Below, one piece after another: positions 8,045 through 14,552 of a stretch of DNA of 16,705 nucleotides. The stretch is from assembly GCA_016280685.1 (NCBI GenBank), contig JAEEHE010000115.1, positions 1 to 16,705 of the forward strand, read 5' to 3'. Numbering within the stretch: the stretch's first letter is position 1; the number at the start of each line of letters is the position of its first letter. The notes beneath the pieces are model-generated. The model saw only the letters and a program-made list of their open reading frames with translations, searched no databases and was not told where the DNA came from. The stretch is from Caryophanales bacterium. GTDB taxonomy: Bacteria; Bacillota_I; Bacilli_A; RFN20; CAG-826. The position numbers and the translations under genes were made by a program.

Positions 8045-10597
8045 ATGTTTAAAAAACGTCTAACATTATTAGCCTCATTAATAATCCTTCCCGTTCTCAC
8101 TCTCGGAGGAATTAAATCTTTTGTTCCAGCTTATGCGGAAGATGAAGAACCGGAAGTTGTGGAAAAAGAATACGCTTATACAGAAAGCGGTTCTAAAGAA
8201 GAAGGAAATATTTATCGTACCTATTTAACGTCGGAATTATCTCCGAAATTAGTTAAATCATTTAAAGCTCCTTATGGTTTTAATGTCAAATTATCCATAG
8301 AAGATGAAGTTTTAGATGATCTCATGAACGAGATGGTCGAATTAGGTTTAGATAATGGCCCCGCGATTATGCCTTCTTATTACTACCATTATTTCGGCAG
8401 CCGTATCTTCGTAGATGTGGGCTATTTCACCGGTGATGATACCGAAGGGAATAAACAACAATTTAAAGAAGATTTAGAATCTCTTATATTGTTCTCTGTT
8501 GAAGAATTGACTACATCAGTGGAACTACAATTCGAGATGAATATCGAATTCGCCACTAATTGGGATGGCGAAAGAGGTAACGCAACATTCACTATATATA
8601 GTGATGTCTATACTTTTGAGCCTTATAAAGAAACTGATTTCGTGAAGATTGACACTTTCTATTATGAAGCGGAACAAGGCAACGACATCCGCGTTGATAT
8701 TGGTGGCCAACCGATGGAAGGTTTATTAGCTAGTGATCCTTATGATTTTATCGAACCAAATCCTGATGGTTTCGTTTTAGATGATGGTGAATATGAAATC
8801 ACCATTATGGCTAGCGGTATCCCTCTTGGAGATTATTCTGTAGAAATGTCCTTCCCCATTACTCCATTCGATGTCAATGCGAGAATACGTTTTAAGAGTA
8901 ATGGTGTGCAATATGTCTTTTATTCCGAAACTATCACTCTAGCAGATCCTCACGCGGATATATTAGTGGATGGTTATCCTGATAGAGATGAAATCGTCAA
9001 AGATAGTGAGCACGAATTCTCCTTCCATGTCGATTATTTCGATTTAAGCGAGATGGATGGTGGTTCTATTTCTATTGATTTATATCCTTATCACCTAGAA
9101 GCTAATGAGGATATCCCTGTTCTTTGGGATGAAGAAGCCACTAAACCGGGTGAAGAAGGTAAAGTTTACTATATTCCAAGTGAAGAAGAAAAAGCTTCTC
9201 ATACCTTAAACAACAATCTAGATGAACCAGCACCTGGAAGATATGTGACATGGGGTTATGATTATTGGTCCGAATCCAATAATTGGGTCTCTTATTCTTA
9301 TGATATCCTCAACACCGGTTCCTCTTCTTTGGAAGAAGAAGAATCTGAACCATTTGACGGAGATTTAGCAAAAGCATTTTCCGTTATAAAATCCGTTCCT
9401 TATATTGGCACTTGGGGATTCTGGTATCAAGCTCATTTCGAAGATGGTATAAATAGATTCTTTTTAGAGACTGTTAGAGATAAATTCATCAAAGTTGTCG
9501 CTACTGAACCGAAGACCGATAAAATCGTCTTAGATGTCGATGATAATGTGAATTTAGTCGCTGGTGCGGGATCCTTTACTATCGTTCCGACAATTGAAAC
9601 GGAAAGAACTAATGAAGTGCAATATTATTTCTCTTATGGCGTGGATAAAGAAGGTGTTATCGAAGTTGAACAAGATGAAAATGGTGTATTAACCATTAAT
9701 CCTATTAACCATGGTTTAGTGCAACTCACCATCTATGAAGAATGCCGTTATTATTCCGCGATTAGTAAAACTATCACTCTAAGAGTGTTAGATACTGTCT
9801 TCGATGTTTCTAAATTAGAAATCCCTGATGAATTCCATTATGCTGGAAAAGATTTAACCGCAACAATCAGCGTCAGAGGATTTACTAATATTCGTAACCT
9901 TGATATCGAATGGATCGTTTTAGGTAAAGATGGTAATGCCATTCCTGAAGAAAAATATACAATTAATAACGATGCTTCTATGACCATTCAAAAAGCGGAA
10001 AGAAATGACTATACCATTACCGCTTGTTATGAAGGGATTGAATTAGGATCTCAAGTAGTGGAAGTGAGAAAGATTAATATCAACCAATTCTTACATGCTA
10101 ATATTTGGTGGATCGTCTTAATTACCATCTTCTTAGTGGCCTTATTCTTCTTCTTTAGAAATCTCCTAAAGAGAGGCAAAACCACAGTGCAAAACATCCA
10201 AAAAGCTTATGATGTTTATTGTGCTTGCTTATCTGATGATAAACTCACATTAACAGAATTAAAACGTATTAAACGTGAGATATCTAGATGTCTACATCGC
10301 TGCGAAGACTTAAATATCGAAGCTCTGAACCAATATGAGAAATCCATTCGTTATTTAAGAAAATCCTTAAATGATACCAAACCATTAGTGAAGAATTGGG
10401 AAACTATTTCTCTAGAGGATAAGAATGTGATTATTGATAGGCTCGATAAAGATTTATCGAAAGCTCTTAACGTCGCTCGAGAAATTGAAAATGCTAAAGA
10501 TTTAATCGAGCAATATCACAATAAAGCCAATCGCAGTAATTACGAGGTTTTGCAAGAAGAAAAACCTGATAAGAAATCTCGTAAGAAAGATAATTAA
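8045..10597 (+). CDS. A2: large single-pass surface protein with Ig-like ectodomain and conserved cytoplasmic domain, paralogue of A1
   Basis: This is a complete member of the A family (850 residues). A Sec signal peptide ends at about residue 31 with PAYA before EDEE, so cleavage by signal peptidase I is predicted. A long acidic, beta-rich ectodomain follows (32 to about 677); its last two parts (about 505-585 and 587-677) look Ig-like. A membrane helix at 687-704 starts IWWIVLITI, and about 146 residues of charged, helical sequence (705-850) end in a Lys-rich tail. RCLHRC is at 748-753. From residue 676 on it aligns with A1 for 160 positions without gaps, about 103 identical by hand count; the ectodomain is much less similar. 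AGGAGGTG (8032-8039) sets the start. It is co-transcribed with mscS. I know no family for the cytoplasmic domain. Possible roles are transmembrane signalling, anchoring or modulation of the channel, all inferred. Confidence 0.88.
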   Translation: MFKKRLTLLASLIILPVLTLGGIKSFVPAYAEDEEPEVVEKEYAYTESGSKEEGNIYRTYLTSELSPKLVKSFKAPYGFNVKLSIEDEVLDDLMNEMVELGLDNGPAIMPSYYYHYFGSRIFVDVGYFTGDDTEGNKQQFKEDLESLILFSVEELTTSVELQFEMNIEFATNWDGERGNATFTIYSDVYTFEPYKETDFVKIDTFYYEAEQGNDIRVDIGGQPMEGLLASDPYDFIEPNPDGFVLDDGEYEITIMASGIPLGDYSVEMSFPITPFDVNARIRFKSNGVQYVFYSETITLADPHADILVDGYPDRDEIVKDSEHEFSFHVDYFDLSEMDGGSISIDLYPYHLEANEDIPVLWDEEATKPGEEGKVYYIPSEEEKASHTLNNNLDEPAPGRYVTWGYDYWSESNNWVSYSYDILNTGSSSLEEEESEPFDGDLAKAFSVIKSVPYIGTWGFWYQAHFEDGINRFFLETVRDKFIKVVATEPKTDKIVLDVDDNVNLVAGAGSFTIVPTIETERTNEVQYYFSYGVDKEGVIEVEQDENGVLTINPINHGLVQLTIYEECRYYSAISKTITLRVLDTVFDVSKLEIPDEFHYAGKDLTATISVRGFTNIRNLDIEWIVLGKDGNAIPEEKYTINNDASMTIQKAERNDYTITACYEGIELGSQVVEVRKININQFLHANIWWIVLITIFLVALFFFFRNLLKRGKTTVQNIQKAYDVYCACLSDDKLTLTELKRIKREISRCLHRCEDLNIEALNQYEKSIRYLRKSLNDTKPLVKNWETISLEDKNVIIDRLDKDLSKALNVAREIENAKDLIEQYHNKANRSNYEVLQEEKPDKKSRKKDN

Positions 10598-10612
10598 TAT
10601 TTTTTTAAAAAC

Positions 10613-10651
10613 ATAAGGTGGTACATCTTCGTAGATTTATCACCTTATTTT
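10613..10651 (+). terminator. Intrinsic terminator after the mscS-A2 operon
   Basis: The long hairpin 10613-10628 / 10633-10648 (16 positions, one C-T mismatch, one G-U wobble) has loop TCGT and is followed by a short T run and TTAG. The lower arms AAGGTGGTA and TATCACCTT match those of the terminator at 7014-7046, including the wobble position. Confidence 0.8.
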
Positions 10652-10663
10652 AGTTATAAATGA

Positions 10664-10692
10664 TTAACTATATCTTTTTAATTTGTTAAAAT
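10664..10692 (+). promoter_or_regulatory. Candidate promoter of B3
   Basis: TTAACT (10664-10669), a 17-nt spacer and TAAAAT (10687-10692) are preceded by TGT, giving an extended -10 (TGTTAAAAT). The element follows the A2 terminator and lies 22 nt before the B3 ATG, whose Shine-Dalgarno is AGAGG (10703-10707). Confidence 0.5.
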
Positions 10693-10714
10693 TAATATAT
10701 AAAGAGGTATTTTT

Positions 10715-12982
10715 ATGAAGAAAAGTATTTTGATATCTTTGATAATTACTTCAATGTTTTTATCTGGATGCTCTAATGGAGGTAAGAAAGAATCTTCTCC
10801 TATTCCTGATACTTCCACAAGCGAAAGTGAACATTCTGAGAGTCAATCTAGTGAACCAGCTGAATTATTTACTATTAGTTTTGATGCGAATGGTGGATCT
10901 GGGGAAATGGATCCTATGCAATTTGCTGAAGATTCAAGGATTAAGTTACCCGCTGCTACATTTACTTACGCTGACCATTCCTTTGAAGGTTGGGCTTTAA
11001 GTGCACTTGGTGAGGTCGAATACGAAGATGAAGCTGATTTTGTTGTTCCTGATCATGATGTGACTTTATTCGCTAAATGGGCTGAGGTTCAAAAACATAC
11101 ATTAACATTTGACGGTAATGGTGGTGCTGGTTCTATGGAACCAATCACAAAAGCGGTAGGAAGCGAATTTGCTTTACCGGCTAATACATTCACTTATTAT
11201 CGTCATAGTTTTGTTGGTTGGGCTTTAAGCGAAGAAGGCGAAATTGCTTATGCTAATGAAGCTTCTTTCACCATGCCTGATGAAGATACTACCTTATATG
11301 CTATTTGGGATATTGAAAGCGGATATTTAGAAGTCACTTTTGATGCTGGTGAAGGCGAATTTACTAACGGCCAAAAGATTGAAAAACAAATAAGATTAAA
11401 AGGAGCAGCTTTTGATGTTTATTATTTCGCACCAACCGCCATATACAATAATAAGGTGAGTATTGGTTGGGCTTTAAACGGCCAAGAAGTTTATAGCGTT
11501 ATTTTAAATGAAGCTTATACATTTACCGCTATTTACGAAGAATATGATGTCGAACAATTAGCGGCCGAATTAGTTTTTGATTATAGTGCTTTATCCACAA
11601 ATGGTAATAGCCTTGATTTATCATTTACTATTTGTGCTGGTATTGAACAGGTTGCTCAGATTGATTGGGGCGATAATAGTGAATTAACCGAAATATCAAG
11701 AACAGACAATAGTTCTAGATATGATGTTAGAGTCAGTCACGATTATTCTGAATTTACTTCTTCAAGCGAAGCCATTACAGTTAAAATTTATGGTTGGATT
11801 AACGATTTATATTGTCCTCAAGGTGAAGGCGCCTATACCGCTAAAGCGAGTCTTGTGAGTGTCAAAACTTATGATTCTATTACTAGAATTCCTTATAGTG
11901 CGTTTAGAAACTTTATGTTATTAAAGTCTTTTGAAAATACAAATGTCAGATTAATCGAAGCTTATGCTTTTGCGGGAACATGGGAATCATCAACTAATAC
12001 AACAACTATGAACCCCATCGAATCATTCGATTTTTCTCATGTGGTTAGTATCGGTCAAAGAGCGTTCTCTTATAGTAGCCTTAAAGAGGTCAATCTTCCT
12101 AAAACAATAACCGAAATCGGTAATTGTGCTTTTGAACATTCCTATGATTTATTAACTGCTACTTTTGCTAGCGATTGCCCAATGAAAATTTTGAATGAAA
12201 CATTCATTGGCTGCACTAGTTTAAAAAGCTTGCAGCTTCCTGATACTGTGGAAGAAATAAACAATGTTTGCCAAGGTTGCAATGCTTTAGAAACAGTAAA
12301 TATTCCCGAGACCGTAAAAATTATTGGTAGTTATTGTTTCAATCGCTGCAATCTTCACACATTAGACCTTCCTAATGGATTAGAGGAAATTGGTTATAGC
12401 GCATTCGCTGGACTAAAGGCAACATCTTTATATATTCCACTTTCTGTTAAAGTTATAAATTCTTTTGCTTTTACAGGAAGTAACATCGCGAATTGTGTCG
12501 TCATTCCTAATGGCGTCAAAACAATGGGCGAGTGTGTCTTTAGTGATGGGAATTCTGATAGTTTACGTCTAGCGGTTCCTTTCTCTTCCGATAATGTTCC
12601 AGAAGGCTTTAATGAAAAATGGAATTACGCGACCAGAATCGGAAGTAGTACAGAGACACTTAATACGCTTTATGGCTATAAGATTTTTATACGTTCAACT
12701 GAAGGTCAAACATTGAGAGTTCCCGCTCGTTCTCTCGCGGTGCTTGTCTATTATTACAATCCTTCTGATAAAAGTACGGAAATCTTAGTTAGAAGAGGCA
12801 ATGATGTCACTGCAACTATTCAAATTGGTCTCCTTAAAATGGATGGTTCCACTCAAAGCGCTACTAACACTTTAACTTATAATTTAGGAAAACCAACTGC
12901 GAGAGGTTATTTAGTCATTGCAATAATGAACTCCGCAGGAACTGTTCCTGCTACAATTGGCTTTCTTGCAAGATATTCCTAA
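10715..12982 (+). CDS. B3: InlB-repeat, PKD-like and BspA-type leucine-rich-repeat lipoprotein
   Basis: This surface lipoprotein has lipobox FLSGC (lipidated Cys at residue 19) and a Ser/Glu-rich linker to about 50. Two strong InlB-type (Flg_new) repeats follow at about 52-122 and 128-199, pattern F(D)xNGGxGxM...F.GWALS...TL(F/Y)AxW, then a degenerate third at about 204-275. Residues 280-385 form a beta domain with IDWGDNSE, the WGD signature seen in PKD-like folds. BspA-type LRR_5 units run from about 388 to 640 (for example QRAFSYSSL, ETFIGCTSL, SAFAGL), ending in the cap-like NVPEGFNEKW. The last 100 residues or so (about 650-755) are an extra beta-rich domain absent from B1 and B2, which I cannot assign. 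There is no LPXTG motif. A role in binding host, matrix or neighbouring cells is the family expectation; the ligand is unknown. It has its own promoter after the A2 terminator and so forms a single-gene unit. Confidence 0.9.
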   Translation: MKKSILISLIITSMFLSGCSNGGKKESSPIPDTSTSESEHSESQSSEPAELFTISFDANGGSGEMDPMQFAEDSRIKLPAATFTYADHSFEGWALSALGEVEYEDEADFVVPDHDVTLFAKWAEVQKHTLTFDGNGGAGSMEPITKAVGSEFALPANTFTYYRHSFVGWALSEEGEIAYANEASFTMPDEDTTLYAIWDIESGYLEVTFDAGEGEFTNGQKIEKQIRLKGAAFDVYYFAPTAIYNNKVSIGWALNGQEVYSVILNEAYTFTAIYEEYDVEQLAAELVFDYSALSTNGNSLDLSFTICAGIEQVAQIDWGDNSELTEISRTDNSSRYDVRVSHDYSEFTSSSEAITVKIYGWINDLYCPQGEGAYTAKASLVSVKTYDSITRIPYSAFRNFMLLKSFENTNVRLIEAYAFAGTWESSTNTTTMNPIESFDFSHVVSIGQRAFSYSSLKEVNLPKTITEIGNCAFEHSYDLLTATFASDCPMKILNETFIGCTSLKSLQLPDTVEEINNVCQGCNALETVNIPETVKIIGSYCFNRCNLHTLDLPNGLEEIGYSAFAGLKATSLYIPLSVKVINSFAFTGSNIANCVVIPNGVKTMGECVFSDGNSDSLRLAVPFSSDNVPEGFNEKWNYATRIGSSTETLNTLYGYKIFIRSTEGQTLRVPARSLAVLVYYYNPSDKSTEILVRRGNDVTATIQIGLLKMDGSTQSATNTLTYNLGKPTARGYLVIAIMNSAGTVPATIGFLARYS

Positions 12983-13000
12983 TACTTTATTTAGATAAAT

Positions 13001-13028
13001 AAAAAAGGGGAAGTAATTCCCCTTTTAT
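13001..13028. terminator. Bidirectional terminator between convergent genes
   Basis: The perfect 10-bp stem AAAAGGGGAA (13003-13012) / TTCCCCTTTT (13017-13026) with a GTAA loop has an A run on the left and a T run on the right. It can therefore stop transcription from both B3 (plus) and the lipoprotein gene on the minus strand. Confidence 0.93.
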
Positions 13029-13043
13029 AATGTGTACTTTTGA

Positions 13044-14345
13044 TTAGTTGGTACTTGTTCCGGATGGCATTGGGAATTCGGTATCACCAACAGCACTGAG
13101 AGTAATCGTTAGTGCGATTTGAATAGCTTGACTTTCAAATTCGGCGTTAAAGCCTGTGTCAAAGGAACTAATAATACCATCTTCACCGAAATGGAAATTA
13201 TAATAACTAGACGTAGTCTCATTTTCCATATCTTTTAAGGATATCAAATCTTCTCTAACGATAGGGGTTTCACTGATTATATAGGCTTCATCTACAGGAT
13301 TTTCATTGATTACATAAGGCGAGAAACCGTTAGCGCTATAAAAGGCGGAGAATACCTCAGTGAATTCCTCATAATCAACCTCGGTAATCGCATATTGACT
13401 AGTGGGGGTTAATCTATATAAATAGAAATGCTCCCCATCTTCATCTATAAAGGCTTTTCCATAAATGTCGCCAGCACGGTCTTTTTTACAAACTTGAACA
13501 GTGTCGCCGACATATTGGACTTGGATATCAAATGTTTTATTGTTTTCTTCATTGTTCGATTCAATATTAATAGTCGCGGTGTAATTTCTCTTGGCTTCTA
13601 GTTTGTCAACTTTATCTAATAATGTGTCATAGATATCGTTGATTGTAGTGGGTAAATTAACAAATGTTTCGCCAATTTTATCGAATTCATATTCAAATTT
13701 CGCATGGAATGGAATATCAGAGTCTCTAGTATCAATGAAATCAAATTTGATACTTTCTACATATTTAGAAGTAACTTTAACATCTAATGTCGCGTTGTAG
13801 TTCTCTTCGATTTGATTTTCTACGTGGTAATTAAAGTCATGAAGTTCCCACATTAATTCACCCTTATTAATAAAATCAAAAACTCTTCTTTCTCCATCAA
13901 AGAAAACATCGAGGATATAGTTCAATAGATTAACTTCATATTCTGGTGCGACATACCAAATTGGATCTTCACGTTCAATATATAGAGGATATCCCGCTTC
14001 TTCGATGACTATTGGATTTTTGGCATCGGTAAAGTTAATAAATCTCTGTGGTTGGAAGGAAATGGTTTCTTCGGTAGCGACTTCTTCTTGAACTTCTACT
14101 AAAGAATCAGCTTTCTTTAATCTCTTTCTGATAATATCAGCATCATTTTCTGAGCCTTCATCATAATAGGAAGAAGTAATATCAACTGTGTAGTTACCTT
14201 CTTCTACCCATTTAAGAACGTCTTCTCTTAAAAGAGGAGAGTCATCTTCCGCGGAACCTGAGCTTTTGTTTCCGCTATTATCTTTTTTGCCACAACCGGT
14301 TAAGGATAACAAAAAGGCGCATGATAACAAATAAATCTTTTTCAT
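13044..14345 (-). CDS. Lipoprotein with two related halves, function unknown
   Basis: This is a predicted lipoprotein of 433 residues. The signal peptide ends in SLTGC (lipidated Cys 18), followed by a Gly/Ser/Asn linker to about 36. The mature protein appears to be a tandem duplication. The first half (about 41-235) opens near EEGNYTVDI and closes with FDKIGETFVNLP. The second (about 240-433) opens near EAKRNYTATI and closes with LSAVGDTEFPMP. The mixture of NYT..I strands and closing IG.T...P strands recalls LolA/LppX-like beta folds common in lipoproteins of this lineage, but I cannot name a family with confidence. AAGGAG (14354-14359 on the minus strand) is eight bases before the ATG. The gene converges on B3 and diverges from the transporter-amidase gene, so it is a separate transcription unit. 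A lipid- or peptide-binding role would be a guess. Confidence 0.85.
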   Translation of the reverse strand: MKKIYLLSCAFLLSLTGCGKKDNSGNKSSGSAEDDSPLLREDVLKWVEEGNYTVDITSSYYDEGSENDADIIRKRLKKADSLVEVQEEVATEETISFQPQRFINFTDAKNPIVIEEAGYPLYIEREDPIWYVAPEYEVNLLNYILDVFFDGERRVFDFINKGELMWELHDFNYHVENQIEENYNATLDVKVTSKYVESIKFDFIDTRDSDIPFHAKFEYEFDKIGETFVNLPTTINDIYDTLLDKVDKLEAKRNYTATINIESNNEENNKTFDIQVQYVGDTVQVCKKDRAGDIYGKAFIDEDGEHFYLYRLTPTSQYAITEVDYEEFTEVFSAFYSANGFSPYVINENPVDEAYIISETPIVREDLISLKDMENETTSSYYNFHFGEDGIISSFDTGFNAEFESQAIQIALTITLSAVGDTEFPMPSGTSTN

Positions 14346-14371
14346 TTATAAAACTCCTTGTTTATAAAAAT

Positions 14372-14399
14372 ACAATATACAATTTTTAATAATTGTTAA
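14372..14399 (-). promoter_or_regulatory. Weak candidate promoter of the minus-strand lipoprotein gene
   Basis: Read on the minus strand, TTAACA (14399-14394), a 16-nt spacer and TATTGT (14377-14372) are the best boxes I can find upstream of the Shine-Dalgarno. The region is AT-rich and the -10 is poor. Confidence 0.3.
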
Positions 14400-14483
14400 A
14401 GAAGATATATTTCCTTTGAAAGATTCAATAAGTCAATTAATTGTATTAATTAATAAAACTATTTCCTTATATTTTTAAAAAGG

Positions 14484-14489
14484 TATAAT
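14484..14489 (+). promoter_or_regulatory. -10 box (TATAAT) of the transporter-amidase gene
   Basis: A perfect TATAAT lies 63 nt before the ATG at 14553. No good -35 is visible at 16-18 nt; the best is TTTCCT at 14462-14467 with a 16-nt spacer. Transcription would start near 14496, directly at the hairpin 14497-14527. Confidence 0.55.
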
Positions 14490-14496
14490 ATTGTCC

Positions 14497-14527
14497 TAGC
14501 GGAGTTCGGCCTCTAAATCCTTCGCTG
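14497..14527 (+). promoter_or_regulatory. 5' leader hairpin of the transporter-amidase mRNA
   Basis: TAGCGGAG (14497-14504) pairs with CTTCGCTG (14520-14527) over eight positions with two G-U wobbles, around a 15-nt loop containing TTCGGCCTC. There is no T run after it, so it is not a terminator. Placed at the predicted 5' end, it could stabilise the mRNA or be part of a small control element. It is too small to match any riboswitch class I know. Confidence 0.4.
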
Positions 14528-14552
14528 TATAAAATAAAACCAAGGAGAAATC

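Noticed and set aside
14400..14470. Possible tRNA or small RNA in the divergent intergenic region
   Set aside because: Apart from the leader hairpin at 14497-14527 the region is AT-rich without a cloverleaf or a strong stem.
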